Shown piece after piece: positions 35,896 through 46,208 of a stretch of 64,000 nucleotides of DNA (positions within the stretch are counted from its first letter, which is position 1; every line of letters begins with the position of its first letter). The position numbers and the translations under genes were made by a program. Origin of the DNA: Atlantibacter subterraneus (GTDB lineage Bacteria > Pseudomonadota > Gammaproteobacteria > Enterobacterales > Enterobacteriaceae); the NCBI RefSeq assembly GCF_007570865.1, contig NZ_VLPS01000006.1, positions 1 through 64,000 on the forward strand, given 5' to 3'. Under the pieces are notes generated by a model. That model was not told the DNA's origin, ran no database searches, and saw nothing but the letters and a program-made list of their open reading frames with translations.

Positions 35896-36867
35896 ATGAA
35901 AATGAATAAAAGTTTAATCGCGTTGTGTCTCTCTGCGGGTTTACTGGCAAGCCTACCGGCCACCACCCTCGCAGCGGTGAATCTGGTTCCACAGGACGTT
36001 TCTGCTGCGCCCGCTATTCCGGCTCAGTCATTGCAGCAACTGCAATGGACGCCCGTCGACCAGTCCAAAACCCAAACCACCACCCTGGCAACCAGCGGCC
36101 AATCGCTGAACGCGCCGGGCATTGCCGGACCGGTTGCTGCGTACAGCGTACCGGCGAATATCGGCGAACTGACTATCACCCTGACCAGTGAAGTCGATAA
36201 GCAAACGTCGGTCTTTGCGCCGAACGTGCTGGTCCTGGATCAAAATTTAACACCTGCGGCCTTTTTCCCCAGCAGTTACTTTACCTATCAGGAGCCGGGC
36301 GTGCTGTCCGCCGATCGTCTTGAAGGCGTGATTAAACTGACCCCGGCGCTGGGGCAGCAAAAACTCTATTTACTGGTGTTCACCACGGATAAAGACCTGC
36401 AACAAACCACAAAATTACTCGACCCGGCCAAGTCTTATGCCAAAGGCACCGGCAACGCGATTCCGGATATTCCTGACCCGATTGCCCGTCATACCACTGA
36501 CGGCACGCTAAAACTGAAGGTGAAAACCTCTTCCGGCTCCAGCATCCTGGTGGGGCCGCTGTTCGGCTCTTCTGGTCCAGGCCCGGTTACCGTCGGTAAT
36601 ACCGCCGCACCGGCAACCGCCTATGCCGCGCCAGCCCCGGCACCGGTCACCGCACCCGCCATGGCCCATGCCGCTCCGGCACCTGCGCCTGCCGCGAAAA
36701 GCGAACCGGTATTAAACGACACCGAAAACTATTTCAATCAGGCCATTAAGCAGGCCGTTAACAGCGGGGATATCGACAAAGCCCTGAAACTGCTGAATGA
36801 AGCCGAGCGTCTGGGTTCAACCTCCGCCCGTTCAACGTTTATCAGCAGTGTAAAAGGCAAGGGGTGA
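35896..36867 (+). CDS. malM: Periplasmic maltose regulon protein MalM
   Basis: The 323-residue periplasmic protein matches MalM (signal peptide ending TTLAAV; blocks VPANIGELTITLTSEVDKQ and SSYFTYQEPGVLSADRLEGV). It is about 17 residues longer than E. coli because of an expanded Ala/Pro linker near residues 235-275. The C-terminal helix (NDTENYFNQAIKQAV) follows it. MalM is co-transcribed with malK and lamB; its role is not known. ATG at 35896 chosen from the family N-terminus MKMNKSLIALCLS. Confidence 0.95.
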   Translation: MKMNKSLIALCLSAGLLASLPATTLAAVNLVPQDVSAAPAIPAQSLQQLQWTPVDQSKTQTTTLATSGQSLNAPGIAGPVAAYSVPANIGELTITLTSEVDKQTSVFAPNVLVLDQNLTPAAFFPSSYFTYQEPGVLSADRLEGVIKLTPALGQQKLYLLVFTTDKDLQQTTKLLDPAKSYAKGTGNAIPDIPDPIARHTTDGTLKLKVKTSSGSSILVGPLFGSSGPGPVTVGNTAAPATAYAAPAPAPVTAPAMAHAAPAPAPAAKSEPVLNDTENYFNQAIKQAVNSGDIDKALKLLNEAERLGSTSARSTFISSVKGKG

Positions 36868-36898
36868 TCCACTCCGCATTGTTGATGCTTGTAAGGTT

Positions 36899-36922
36899 GG
36901 TGCGCTTCGGCGCACCTTTTTT
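36899..36922 (+). terminator. malK-lamB-malM terminator
   Basis: GGTGCGC-TTCG-GCGCACC followed by seven T, 32 bases after the malM stop. Confidence 0.95.
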
Positions 36923-37043
36923 TATTTGCCGCCGCGTTTGTTGCACATTTGTTGCGCTAAATCGTTATTGGTGACGTTTCCTCCGCCAACTTCGCGCCTT
37001 TCTGCGCTACAATGCCGGAAGACTTGGTTCCGGAGAGCAAGAC

Positions 37044-37553
37044 ATGTCCCATCCTGCGCTCACGTCACTGCGTGCGCTGACCTTTTTCGACACCCTTCCC
37101 GAGCTGGATAGCGAATTGCGCGACTGGCTGCTGCTTGAAGACTCGATGACCAAACGCTTCGAGCAATTTTGCCGTAAAGTGCATGTCGATATCATCAATG
37201 AAGGCTTTATCGGGCCGGAATTGCCCGATGACGAACGTGCCTGCCTGCCGCAGGAATCACGCTACTGGCTGCGTGAAATCGTGCTGTGCGGCGATGGCGA
37301 ACCCTGGCTGATTGGCCGCACCGTGGTGCCGGAGTCGACGCTGTGCGGGCCGGAACTGGCGTTGCAGCACCTGGGCGAAACCCCGCTTGGCCGCTATCTT
37401 TTTACCCAGTCGACGCTCACGCGCGACTATATTGAGGTGGGGCGCAGCGAAAATTTGTGGGGACGTCGTTCTCGCCTGCGGTTATCCGGTAAGCCGCTAT
37501 TATTGACTGAATTATTTCTGGCTGCGTCGCCGTTGTACCAGGAGGAAAGATAA
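37044..37553 (+). CDS. ubiC: Chorismate pyruvate-lyase
   Basis: The 169-residue enzyme converts chorismate to 4-hydroxybenzoate and pyruvate, the first ubiquinone-specific step. Family segments [37 protein letters not shown] and [19 protein letters not shown] are conserved. It is a few residues longer than E. coli at both ends. Its last base overlaps the ubiA start, giving coupled translation. Confidence 0.97.
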   Translation: MSHPALTSLRALTFFDTLPELDSELRDWLLLEDSMTKRFEQFCRKVHVDIINEGFIGPELPDDERACLPQESRYWLREIVLCGDGEPWLIGRTVVPESTLCGPELALQHLGETPLGRYLFTQSTLTRDYIEVGRSENLWGRRSRLRLSGKPLLLTELFLAASPLYQEER

Positions 37554-38425
37554 TGGAGTGGAGCCTTAGGCAAAATAAGCTGCTGGCTTATCACCGGCTG
37601 ATGCGTACAGATAAACCCATCGGCGCACTGTTACTGTTATGGCCGACTCTGTGGGCGCTGTGGGTTGCTACACCCGGCCTGCCGCCGCTGTGGATCCTGG
37701 CGGTGTTTGTCGCCGGCGTCTGGCTGATGCGCGCAGCGGGCTGCGTGGTGAATGATTATGCCGATCGCAAATTCGACGGCCATGTGAAGCGTACCGCCAA
37801 CCGTCCGTTGCCCAGCGGCGCGGTAACGGAAAAAGAGGCGCGCAATCTGTTTGTCGGGCTGGTGCTGCTGTCGTTCCTGCTGGTATTGACGCTTAACACC
37901 ATGACCATTTTGCTGTCGGTGGCAGCGCTGGCGCTGGCATGGGTCTATCCGTTTATGAAGCGCTATACCCATCTGCCGCAGGTGGTGCTCGGCGCGGCGT
38001 TCGGCTGGTCGATCCCCATGGCGTTCGCCGCCGTGAGCGAAAGCGTGCCGCTTAGCTGCTGGCTGCTGTTTATCGCCAATATCTGCTGGGCCGTGGCTTA
38101 CGATACCCAGTACGCCATGGTCGATCGCGACGATGATGTAAAAATCGGCATTAAATCTACGGCGATCCTGTTTGGCCGCCACGACAAGCTGATTATCGGC
38201 ATTTTGCAGGTGGTGGTGATGGGCCTGATGGCGCTGGTAGGCTGGCTGAACGGGCTGGGTGTGGTATTTTACGCGGCGATCCTGATTGCCGGCGGGCTGT
38301 TTGCTTATCAACAAAAGCTGATTGCCCATCGCGAGCGGGCGGCCTGTTTCCAGGCGTTTATGAACAACAACTACGTGGGTTTAGTGTTGTTTATCGGGCT
38401 GGTTTTCAGTTATCAGCCTATCTAA
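37553..38425 (+). CDS. ubiA: 4-Hydroxybenzoate octaprenyltransferase
   Basis: The 290-residue membrane protein has eight to nine transmembrane segments and both Asp-rich motifs of the UbiA family ([15 protein letters not shown] and [12 protein letters not shown]). It attaches the octaprenyl chain to 4-hydroxybenzoate, the product of the adjacent ubiC. Identification is secure. Confidence 0.98.
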   Translation: MEWSLRQNKLLAYHRLMRTDKPIGALLLLWPTLWALWVATPGLPPLWILAVFVAGVWLMRAAGCVVNDYADRKFDGHVKRTANRPLPSGAVTEKEARNLFVGLVLLSFLLVLTLNTMTILLSVAALALAWVYPFMKRYTHLPQVVLGAAFGWSIPMAFAAVSESVPLSCWLLFIANICWAVAYDTQYAMVDRDDDVKIGIKSTAILFGRHDKLIIGILQVVVMGLMALVGWLNGLGVVFYAAILIAGGLFAYQQKLIAHRERAACFQAFMNNNYVGLVLFIGLVFSYQPI

Positions 38426-38426
38426 A

Positions 38427-38454
38427 AAAACAGGCGGGAAATCCCGCCTGTTTT
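38427..38454. terminator. Bidirectional terminator between ubiA and plsB
   Basis: AAAACAGGCGGGA and TCCCGCCTGTTTT form a perfect 13-bp stem with an AA loop, with A-run and T-run on either side, so it can end transcripts from both convergent genes. Confidence 0.95.
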
Positions 38455-38458
38455 GTCT

Positions 38459-40888
38459 TTACGCGTCGCTCGTCTGAGCCGCCGCGCTTTCGATGGTCAA
38501 CCGAATATCCGAGGTAATCAGGTCCGCCAGAAGTTCGTAGACCTTCATGGTGCGGGCCGGTTCGGCATCACCGGTATCACTGATAAAGCCTTCATCACGC
38601 AAGGTGGACACCAGGGTACTGAACACCGCTTTATCGAAGAATTCCGGTGCGTTAATCCCGTGCAGCACCGACAGACGCTGCGCCACGGTGCGGCTCTCTT
38701 TCTCCAGCGTACCGCGGTTGATGGACGGATTAGCGCTCAGCAACCAGAAGGTGATTGCGTAGCGTTGCAATGTTTCGCGCACCCCTGCCGCCAGCAGTTG
38801 CAGCGTGCGTGAACGGGCCGGGTTAAGCTGCAATTTATCGCCGTTCTCAACGATCAACTGCTGCTGCAACAGCTCATTCACCAGCGCATCAATTACTGCG
38901 CCGAGTTCGCTTTTTTCCCAGCGCAGGAACAGCTCTGCCTTGAGCATCGGATACAGCACGTCGACCTGGCGCAGCAACTCTTCACGGGTGATGTGACGAT
39001 GCTGAGCGATCATCGCCGCCAGCAGCGACGGCAACACCAGCATATGGTGAATGTTGTTGCGGTAGTAGGTCATCAATACCGCCTGTTCGCGCGGCAGAAT
39101 AATGATGTCGCCGATGGTGTCTTTCTCGACTTCAAACTTATTCATTTGCAGCGCGTGCTCAATCAGCTCGTTAGCGGACTGGGCAGGGGTAGTTGCATCC
39201 GGCGAGTAGGGCACGTTGCGCAGCAGGCTCAGGTAGCAGCCGAGCTGTTCGGTCAACTGTTCGCGGGTGAGTGAACGCTGACGCGATGCCAGCAGCGCGG
39301 TACAGCACAGGTTCATGGCGTTTGCCGCGCCCGCGTTGTTGATGCGCACCATCAGATCGGCGGCGATGGCGTTCACCGTCGGCGTTAGCCAGGCAGGGCG
39401 AATCGCTTCGATCGGGTCGATGGAGTCGCGCCATTCCGGGACGTGCTGGTTGAGGTAGGTCGTCAGCGGTATCGGCTCGCCGAAGTTCACGTAACCCTGG
39501 CCCAGGTTGCGCAGCTTGCTCAGCCCCCTAACCATTTTCGCGAAGTTCTCTTTCTCTTTGGTCGCGCCGCGCAGCTCTTTAGCGTACGTGCCGACTTCCA
39601 TTACGTGTTCATAGCCGATGTAGATCGGAATCAGCGTAATCGGGCGCGTACCGCCGCGCAGCATGGCCTGGATGGTCATCGACAGGGTGCCGGTTTTTGG
39701 GTCCAGCAGGCGGCCAGTACGGGAACGGCCCCCTTCAACAAAATACTCCACTGAATAGCCGCGGCTGAACAGTTCGCCCAGATACTCGCGGAACACCGTG
39801 GAGTAGAGCTTGTTGCCCTTGAACGTGCGGCGGATAAAGAACGCGCCCAGGCGACGGAACATCGGGCCTGCTGGCCAGAAGTTCAGGTTAATGCCCGCAG
39901 CAATATGCGGCGGCACCAGCCCCTGGTGATACAGCACGTAGGAGAGCAGCATATAGTCCATATGGCTGCGGTGGCAGGGAACGTACACCAGCTCGTGGCC
40001 ATCATGCGCCAGCTGGCGCACCCGCTCGGCGTTGTGCACGTTAATGCCCTGATAGAGGCGGTTCCAGGTAAAGCCCAGAATGCGGTCCATCAGACGAATA
40101 GTTTCGTAGGAGAAGTTCGCCGCAATCTCTTCCATCAACGCCACGGCATTCTGCTGGGCCTTTTCATGGGAGATTTTTTTGCTGCGCGCTTCGTCTTCTA
40201 CCGCGCGGGCGATGGCTTTGGAGGCCAGCAGCTTATTAAACAGATCCTGACGCGCCGGCAAACGCGGCCCGACGGCAGCCAGACGCTGACGGGCGAAATG
40301 CATCCGCGCCACCCGCGCCAGCTTCTGGGCGATGGTTTTATCGGTGCCGTGCTCATCCGCCATACGGCGCAGCGACACCGACGGCGAAAAGCGCACAAAG
40401 CTGTCGCGCCCTAACCAGGACACGGCAAAAAATTTCTGCACGCCGTTGAGCATGCGCAGCGGCGGGTTTACTTCGCCTTTTTCGCGGCCCGGGGCGCGCC
40501 CGAACATCACCGATACCGGCACCATCTGGACATCAAGCAGTGGATTGCTGCGATGCAGATCGAGATAGTCGTGGAACAGCTTAATCGACTCTTCTTTTGG
40601 GGTGTAATAGGTGAATACCCGCGGCCCGCCGTGAATAAACACATGGCGCGGCAACAGCGTGCCGTCGATTTCAATCGGCTCCAGCGGGTCGGGCAAATCA
40701 TGCGCCAGGCACTGTTGACGCAGCGTCAGCAAGTCCGCTTTCGAGTTGTACGGGAGAACGTACATAATCGGGCGCGAGGTATCGAGCCCCAGTTCGGCGC
40801 ACGGATCCGCCGGAATGGATTTGCTTTTTACCAGTACGCGTAATGGTAAATTAAGTAATTTGTAGTAAATTCGTGGCCAGCCGGACAT
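38459..40888 (-). CDS. plsB: Glycerol-3-phosphate acyltransferase
   Basis: The 809-residue protein makes lysophosphatidate from glycerol 3-phosphate and acyl-CoA or acyl-ACP at the inner membrane. Acyltransferase motifs appear in order: the catalytic [12 protein letters not shown] (HX4D near 306-311), the GAFFIRR block, [14 protein letters not shown] and [14 protein letters not shown]. It matches E. coli PlsB from end to end, with a divergent last 15 residues. It is divergent from dgkA, and the short gap between them must hold both promoters. Confidence 0.98.
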   Translation of the reverse strand: MSGWPRIYYKLLNLPLRVLVKSKSIPADPCAELGLDTSRPIMYVLPYNSKADLLTLRQQCLAHDLPDPLEPIEIDGTLLPRHVFIHGGPRVFTYYTPKEESIKLFHDYLDLHRSNPLLDVQMVPVSVMFGRAPGREKGEVNPPLRMLNGVQKFFAVSWLGRDSFVRFSPSVSLRRMADEHGTDKTIAQKLARVARMHFARQRLAAVGPRLPARQDLFNKLLASKAIARAVEDEARSKKISHEKAQQNAVALMEEIAANFSYETIRLMDRILGFTWNRLYQGINVHNAERVRQLAHDGHELVYVPCHRSHMDYMLLSYVLYHQGLVPPHIAAGINLNFWPAGPMFRRLGAFFIRRTFKGNKLYSTVFREYLGELFSRGYSVEYFVEGGRSRTGRLLDPKTGTLSMTIQAMLRGGTRPITLIPIYIGYEHVMEVGTYAKELRGATKEKENFAKMVRGLSKLRNLGQGYVNFGEPIPLTTYLNQHVPEWRDSIDPIEAIRPAWLTPTVNAIAADLMVRINNAGAANAMNLCCTALLASRQRSLTREQLTEQLGCYLSLLRNVPYSPDATTPAQSANELIEHALQMNKFEVEKDTIGDIIILPREQAVLMTYYRNNIHHMLVLPSLLAAMIAQHRHITREELLRQVDVLYPMLKAELFLRWEKSELGAVIDALVNELLQQQLIVENGDKLQLNPARSRTLQLLAAGVRETLQRYAITFWLLSANPSINRGTLEKESRTVAQRLSVLHGINAPEFFDKAVFSTLVSTLRDEGFISDTGDAEPARTMKVYELLADLITSDIRLTIESAAAQTSDA

Positions 40889-41020
40889 AAACGATGTAAA
40901 GCCTCTGGTTAATAATGCAATTGCACCGCAAGAATATCAGAAACTACCGGGAATATCTGTGGTGCTTACGTTTCGTTGCTCAATGCTATTGATGCGCGTT
41001 TTTTAAAAAGGTTTCTTTTC

Positions 41021-41389
41021 ATGGCGAATAACACCACTGGGTTGATACGAATAATAAAAGCAGCAGGTTACTCCTGGAAAGGCATCCGCGCCGCCTGGAA
41101 GAACGAAGCCGCGTTTCGTCAGGAAGGCGTCGCGGCGATTGCCGCCATCGCCATCGCCTGCTGGCTGGACGTTGATCCCATTACCCGGGTGCTGCTGATT
41201 GGCTCCGTTATCCTGGTGATGATCGTCGAGATCCTCAACAGCGCCATCGAAGCGGTGGTCGATCGCATTGGCCCGGAATTTCATGAGCTTTCCGGGCGCG
41301 CCAAAGACATGGGCTCGGCGGCGGTACTGTTCGCTATTTTACTGGCGATGATCACCTGGGGCACATTGCTCTGGTCAAATTTGCGATAA
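41021..41389 (+). CDS. dgkA: Diacylglycerol kinase
   Basis: The 122-residue, three-helix membrane kinase recycles diacylglycerol to phosphatidate. The active-site signature EILNSAIEAVVDRIG and the AAFRQEG segment are present. The ATG at 41021 gives MANNTTGLIRIIKAAGYSWKG as in E. coli; the frame remains open upstream. Confidence 0.97.
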   Translation: MANNTTGLIRIIKAAGYSWKGIRAAWKNEAAFRQEGVAAIAAIAIACWLDVDPITRVLLIGSVILVMIVEILNSAIEAVVDRIGPEFHELSGRAKDMGSAAVLFAILLAMITWGTLLWSNLR

Positions 41390-41452
41390 CTCTTCCAGAT
41401 GCGGCTAACATGCGGATATTTGCTCATTTTGTGGTTTCAAAAACACCGTTAG

Positions 41453-41468
41453 CTGTATATACTCACAG
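41453..41468 (+). promoter_or_regulatory. LexA SOS box 1 of lexA
   Basis: CTGTATATACTCACAG is a canonical CTGT-N8-ACAG box, identical to the E. coli lexA site. Confidence 0.95.
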
Positions 41469-41473
41469 CATTA

Positions 41474-41489
41474 CTGTATATGCACCCAG
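41474..41489 (+). promoter_or_regulatory. LexA SOS box 2 of lexA
   Basis: CTGTATATGCACCCAG, the second tandem LexA site, differs from the E. coli copy by one base and ends 8 bases before the lexA start codon. Confidence 0.92.
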
Positions 41490-41497
41490 GGGGCGGA

Positions 41498-42106
41498 ATG
41501 AAAAGTTTAACGGCCAGACAGCAAGAGGTGTTTGATCTTATTCGCGATCACATCAGCCAAACCGGCATGCCTCCCACTCGTGCGGAGATTGCACAGCGTC
41601 TGGGCTTTCGTTCTCCTAACGCTGCAGAAGAACACTTAAAAGCCCTGGCACGTAAAGGGGTGATTGAAATCGTCTCCGGCGCATCGCGCGGTCTGCGTTT
41701 GCTGGTAGAAGAGGAAGAAGGCTTACCTCTGGTTGGGCGTGTCGCTGCGGGCGAGCCGCTGTTGGCTCAACAGCATATCGAAGGGCATTATCAGGTCGAT
41801 CCGGGTCTGTTTAAGCCCAGCGCGGATTTCCTGCTGCGCGTTAGCGGGATGTCCATGAAAGATATCGGGATTATGGACGGTGATTTACTGGCTGTGCATA
41901 AAACCCAGGATGTACGTAACGGCCAGGTGGTGGTGGCGCGCATTGACGACGAAGTTACCGTTAAGCGCCTGAACAAACAGGGCAATACGGTGCAGTTGCT
42001 GCCAGAAAACAGCGAATTCTCCCCGATCGTTGTTGACCTGCGCCAGCAGGCTTTTTCTATCGAAGGGCTTGCCGTAGGCGTCATCCGCAACGGCGAGTGG
42101 CTGTAA
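41498..42106 (+). CDS. lexA: SOS repressor LexA
   Basis: The 202-residue protein has an N-terminal winged helix (residues 1-70) and a C-terminal self-cleavage domain. The cleavage site Ala84-Gly85 and the Ser119/Lys156 dyad are in the expected places. It represses the SOS genes in this window (lexA-dinF, uvrA, ssb) and is inactivated with RecA filaments. The ATG at 41498 follows GGGGGCGGA. Confidence 0.98.
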   Translation: MKSLTARQQEVFDLIRDHISQTGMPPTRAEIAQRLGFRSPNAAEEHLKALARKGVIEIVSGASRGLRLLVEEEEGLPLVGRVAAGEPLLAQQHIEGHYQVDPGLFKPSADFLLRVSGMSMKDIGIMDGDLLAVHKTQDVRNGQVVVARIDDEVTVKRLNKQGNTVQLLPENSEFSPIVVDLRQQAFSIEGLAVGVIRNGEWL

Positions 42107-42124
42107 GTCCTTTTGCCTGATTTG

Positions 42125-42154
42125 AAGCCGTAGCGCGCCGCGTTACGGCTTTTT
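42125..42154 (+). terminator. Hairpin between lexA and dinF
   Basis: AAGCCGTA and TACGGCTT with a GC-rich 11-base loop, followed by TTTGCTTTT, 18 bases after lexA. Partial read-through would allow SOS induction of dinF. Confidence 0.8.
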
Positions 42155-42192
42155 GCTTTTTACAGATTCGCGTTACCGCTACGGATTGCGTC

Positions 42193-43527
42193 ATGCCATT
42201 TTTCACGTCTGCTGATAAAGCATTGTGGCGCCTGGCGCTGCCAATGATCTTTTCCAATATCACCGTGCCGCTGCTTGGCCTGGTGGATACCGCCGTTATC
42301 GGCCATCTCGATAGCCCCGTTTATTTAGCCGGAGTCGCCATTGGCGCGACCGCAACCAGCTTCCTGTTTATGCTGCTGCTGTTTTTACGCATGAGCACTA
42401 CCGGGCTAACCGCCCAGGCATTTGGCGCAAAAAATCCCCAGGCGATGGCCCGCGCGCTGGTGCAGCCGCTGCTGCTGGCGTTGCTGGCAGGGGCTGCCAT
42501 TATGCTGTTGCGCACGCCGCTTATCGAACTGGCGCTGCATATTGTGGGCGGTAGCGAAGAGGTATTGCATCAGGCGCGGCGTTTTCTTGAAATCCGCTGG
42601 CTAAGCGCGCCTGCGACCCTGGCAAATCTGGTGCTGTTAGGCTGGCTGCTGGGCGTGCAATACGCGCGAGCCCCGGTGATCCTGCTGGTCGTCGGCAACG
42701 TGCTGAATATTGTGCTCGATTTGTGGCTGGTCGTTGGCCTGGATATGAACGTGCAGGGCGCAGCGCTGGCTACGCTGGTGGCAGAGTACATTACCTTAAT
42801 TGTTGGGCTGATGATGGCCTGGCATGTGATGAAGCTGCGGGGCGTTGACCCGACGATGCTGCTCTCCGCCTGGCGGGGGGACATCTGGCGTTTACTGGCG
42901 TTAAATCGCGACATTATGCTGCGCTCGCTGCTACTGCAAATCTGCTTCGCCAGCGTGACGATTTTAGGCGCGCGGATGGGCAGCGATGTCGTGGCGGTGA
43001 ATGCCGTATTGATGACGCTACTGACCTTTACGGCCTATGCGCTGGACGGTTTTGCCTATGCGGTGGAAGCCCATTCCGGGCAGGCTTACGGCGCAGGCAG
43101 CAGCAGCCAGCTTATCAAGGTCTGGCATGCAGCCTGTCGGCAGGCGGGCCTGGTTGCGCTGATGTTCGCCGCGATTTATGCGCTGTGGGGCGAGCACATT
43201 GTTGCGCTGCTCACCTCGCTGCCGGTTCTGCAACAGCAGGCCGATCGCTATCTGGCCTGGCAGGTGGTGCTGCCGCTGGTCGGCGTGTGGTGCTATCTGT
43301 TAGACGGTATGTTTATTGGTGCCACCCGTGGCGCAGAAATGCGTAACAGCATGGCCGTGGCGGCGCTGGGTTTTGGCGTAACGTTAATGACTTTACCCTG
43401 GCTGGGGAATCACGGGCTGTGGCTGGCGCTGGCGGTATTTCTGGCGCTGCGTGGCGTGTCGCTATGGCTGATCTGGCGGCGTCACTGGAGGCGTAACAGC
43501 TGGTTCAACCAGCCGGGTCATGGTTAG
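42193..43527 (+). CDS. dinF: MATE-family efflux protein DinF
   Basis: The 444-residue, 12-segment membrane protein is a MATE transporter of the DinF branch (LALPMIFSNITVPLLGLVDTAVIGHL, AHSGQAYGAG). In E. coli it is SOS-induced behind lexA and has been linked to protection from oxidative stress and bile salts. The start is an ATG 86 bases after lexA. It diverges from E. coli mostly in the C-terminal quarter. Confidence 0.95.
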   Translation: MPFFTSADKALWRLALPMIFSNITVPLLGLVDTAVIGHLDSPVYLAGVAIGATATSFLFMLLLFLRMSTTGLTAQAFGAKNPQAMARALVQPLLLALLAGAAIMLLRTPLIELALHIVGGSEEVLHQARRFLEIRWLSAPATLANLVLLGWLLGVQYARAPVILLVVGNVLNIVLDLWLVVGLDMNVQGAALATLVAEYITLIVGLMMAWHVMKLRGVDPTMLLSAWRGDIWRLLALNRDIMLRSLLLQICFASVTILGARMGSDVVAVNAVLMTLLTFTAYALDGFAYAVEAHSGQAYGAGSSSQLIKVWHAACRQAGLVALMFAAIYALWGEHIVALLTSLPVLQQQADRYLAWQVVLPLVGVWCYLLDGMFIGATRGAEMRNSMAVAALGFGVTLMTLPWLGNHGLWLALAVFLALRGVSLWLIWRRHWRRNSWFNQPGHG

Positions 43528-43566
43528 TTACATCTGCTGACCGTGATTTAATTAACCGTTATCGCC

Positions 43567-43591
43567 CTGATATATAAAATATTTATATCAG
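43567..43591. repeat. AT-rich inverted repeat upstream of yjbJ
   Basis: CTGATATA and TATATCAG are separated by 9 A/T bases, 40 bases after dinF and 160 bases before yjbJ. It could be a protein-binding site or a weak hairpin; no assignment is made. Confidence 0.6.
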
Positions 43592-43750
43592 TACTGCCGC
43601 CGTTTGCGTCTCTCGCCTGGTTAAAGATTCTGAATGTATCAAACGAGTCGGAATGGTCGACTAAACTAATTATCACGTCCAGCAGATAATAACTGTTAAA
43701 CACGGACGATAAACATTTAGCGTTTATAACCGAACGATGAGGACTACATC

Positions 43751-43960
43751 ATGAATAAAGACGAAGTCGGCGGTAACTGGAAACAGTTCAAAGGTAAAAT
43801 GAAAGAGCAGTGGGGTAAACTCACTGACGACGATATGACCGTTATCGAAGGTAAACGCGATCAGCTCGTAGGGAAAATCCAGGAACGCTATGGATACGAG
43901 AAAGATCAGGCAGAGAACGAAGTGAAAGACTGGGAAACCCGTAACGATTACCGCTGGTAA
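43751..43960 (+). CDS. yjbJ: CsbD-family stress protein YjbJ
   Basis: The 69-residue, highly charged helical protein is nearly identical to E. coli YjbJ (NWKQFKGKMKEQWGKLTDDD, KIQERYGY). CsbD-like proteins are abundant general-stress proteins of unknown action. It has its own ribosome-binding site (TGAGGACTACATC) and stands alone. Confidence 0.96.
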   Translation: MNKDEVGGNWKQFKGKMKEQWGKLTDDDMTVIEGKRDQLVGKIQERYGYEKDQAENEVKDWETRNDYRW

Positions 43961-44031
43961 TCCTTTCATCTCTCTACTCAGCCACCCTCATGGCTACCCT
44001 GCCCAGGTACAAGGATGTACCGTTTATCGCT

Positions 44032-44547
44032 TTACTTCCCGCGCTTTTTCACCTGAACAGAATGATCGTGGCCGCAATGCTCCGGATGACGGCACGCTTC
44101 TACTTCTTTGCAGCTTGAGCACAATCCGTGCGCTTCAATCACGTTATGACGTAGCGTAAAGCCCATTTCTGCGGCTAGCGCATCCATAATCGTTTCCACG
44201 CCCTGTGCGCTCTGCTCTTTCACCACGCCGCAGCGGTCACAAATGAACATCGCAGAAGTATGTGTCGGCTGATCGAATAAATGACACAGTACATAGCTGT
44301 TGGTGGATTCAACCTTATGGACAAAACCCTGCTCCAGTAAGAAATCCAGCGCCCGGTATACCGTTGGCGGTTTAGCCTGCGGCTCGGTTTCGCGCAGCAA
44401 ATCCAACAAATCATAAGCGCTGATTGCGCCTTTTTGTAAGGTCATTAAACGCAACACTTCCAGGCGCTGCGGAGTCAGGCGTACGTTTCGTTGCTGGCAG
44501 AGGTCTTCCGCCAGGGCAAGCATATGTTGTGACGTCGTCGTGTCCAT
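44032..44547 (-). CDS. zur: Zinc uptake regulator Zur
   Basis: The 171-residue Fur-family repressor has a winged helix (RLTPQRLEVLRLM, KPPTVYRALDFL) and the zinc ligands of the structural site (CDRCG and CSSC) plus the HLFDQPTHTSAMF and CRHPEHCGHDH metal-binding stretches. It represses zinc uptake genes when zinc is sufficient. The ATG at 44547 follows GGGGATGCTG and gives the E. coli length. Upstream ATGs at 44553 and 44574 are also in frame. Confidence 0.96.
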   Translation of the reverse strand: MDTTTSQHMLALAEDLCQQRNVRLTPQRLEVLRLMTLQKGAISAYDLLDLLRETEPQAKPPTVYRALDFLLEQGFVHKVESTNSYVLCHLFDQPTHTSAMFICDRCGVVKEQSAQGVETIMDALAAEMGFTLRHNVIEAHGLCSSCKEVEACRHPEHCGHDHSVQVKKRGK

Positions 44548-44840
44548 CAGCATCCCCAGGGCTCGTAAAACCACTATTTTACCATGAACCGCTCAAAACG
44601 CCGACTGCTTGCTGGCGGCTACAGAGCACGCCTTAAATTCATTTTAATAATATTAACTCGCTAAGCATAAATCTCATCTATAAGTATTAGGGCTTACAAA
44701 TAATTAACACGAGCTGCCAGAAGGCGGCATCACTATTCATGGGCCAAAGGCCCGTTTCTCATCGAGATATACGCAGCAATCGTTCTCCGCTGTGCAGGGA
44801 CACAGCATCTGTTATGCAAACTATGACGAGACGGACTACT

Positions 44841-46115
44841 GTGAAAAAAATAAAACTATCGATGGTGACCGCAGCGGTTTCGCTGCTGGTGGCAAATGAG
44901 GCCAGCGCGGCCAATACCTGGACGGAAGCTCGCGGAGACGCGATGGGGGGAACGGGGGTCGCCTCAGCGCATTATGGCAGTGGCGTGTTGATCAACCCGG
45001 CATTACTGGCAAAGGCAAAACCTGAAGATGACATCACCGTTATTTTCCCCACGGTGGGTGCGCAAATTAGCGATAAAGATAATCTTCAGGATCAGATAGA
45101 TGACATCAGCGATCGCATTAATTACTACCAGGATGTCATTGATGATTTTGGCCCGGAAGACCTCCTGAACATTAATCAGTCACTACAACAATTCCAGAAT
45201 GCTGCTGGCGAACTGGCGGACCAACTTGAAGATCTGGACGGAAAAGTCGCTACCGCGCGTGCTGGAGTAGGCTTTGCCGTCAGTATTCCCAACGATGTGC
45301 TGTCAGTGGCCTTTATGGCTAAGGGTTATGCCCATGCCAGGGTAAGCTCCTGGATAGATCCTAACGATATCTCCTACCTGCGTGGTATTGAGGGCAGCGA
45401 TTTACGGGCCGCAGCGGTGGCGACAGACGCCATTATTAACGGTACCGATCGCATTACCGATAATCTCAATTCCACCGGATTTGGGCGTGCGGCGATTGTT
45501 TCGGATTACGGCATCGCCTTTGCCAAACAGTTTGAAATCGGCGACGTGCCGGTATCGTTTGGCGTTACGCCAAAGCTGCAAAAAACCTGGCTGTATAACT
45601 ACACCGTGCCGATCTACGCTTATGAAAGCAGCGACTGGAATAACAGCCGTTACCGTACTGATGATACGGGTTTTAACATCGACGCCGGTTTAGCCGCCGA
45701 CTTCGGCGAAAACTTTACCGTCGGTTTAAGCGGCCAAAACCTCGTTTCCCGTGATATCGATACAAAAGTGGTTAACGGTTATCGCGATACTTATCAGATT
45801 GCACCGTTGGTCACGGCAGGCGTCGCCTGGAATACAGAGAGATTAACCTTAACCGCTGATGGCGATCTCACTGAAACTAAAGGATTCAAAAGCGAGGAAA
45901 ACAGCCAGTACGCTGGTGTGGGCGCGGAAGTGCGGCCGCTCTCCTGGCTGGCGGTGCGCGCCGGTTATCGTGCGGATATCAAAGGCAACGATAATGACGT
46001 CTTTACCGCTGGCCTGGGCTTCTCGCCACTAAACCGGGTGCATATCGATTTAACCGGCATTGTCGGCGAGAAAGAGACCTGGGGCGCAGGGGCGCAACTT
46101 AAAGTGACCTTCTAA
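44841..46115 (+). CDS. TraF-like outer-membrane protein
   Basis: Read from the GTG at 44841 the product has 424 residues with a clear signal peptide (ending ANEASA). It resembles the chromosomal conjugal-transfer TraF-like (TraF_2) family: an N-terminal WTEARGDAMGGTGVASAHYGSG motif as in FadL-type barrels, a predicted helical insert around residues 65-125, and alternating barrel strands ending LKVTF. ATGs at 44814 and 44823 are in frame and cannot be excluded. E. coli has yjbL and yjbM here. No transfer genes are adjacent, so a role in conjugation is unlikely. Confidence 0.72.
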   Translation: MKKIKLSMVTAAVSLLVANEASAANTWTEARGDAMGGTGVASAHYGSGVLINPALLAKAKPEDDITVIFPTVGAQISDKDNLQDQIDDISDRINYYQDVIDDFGPEDLLNINQSLQQFQNAAGELADQLEDLDGKVATARAGVGFAVSIPNDVLSVAFMAKGYAHARVSSWIDPNDISYLRGIEGSDLRAAAVATDAIINGTDRITDNLNSTGFGRAAIVSDYGIAFAKQFEIGDVPVSFGVTPKLQKTWLYNYTVPIYAYESSDWNNSRYRTDDTGFNIDAGLAADFGENFTVGLSGQNLVSRDIDTKVVNGYRDTYQIAPLVTAGVAWNTERLTLTADGDLTETKGFKSEENSQYAGVGAEVRPLSWLAVRAGYRADIKGNDNDVFTAGLGFSPLNRVHIDLTGIVGEKETWGAGAQLKVTF

Positions 46116-46208
46116 AAATCACAGGGCGGAGTGGCGACGTTCCGCCCATTTTCACAGAGTGTGGTATAGTGTCGCCCCTTTTTTAACCTGATACGCCATC
46201 GTTTGACT

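Noticed and set aside
44739-46115. Part of a conjugative element
   Set aside because: No other transfer, relaxase or integrase genes are near, and TraF-like proteins of this sort occur as single chromosomal genes.
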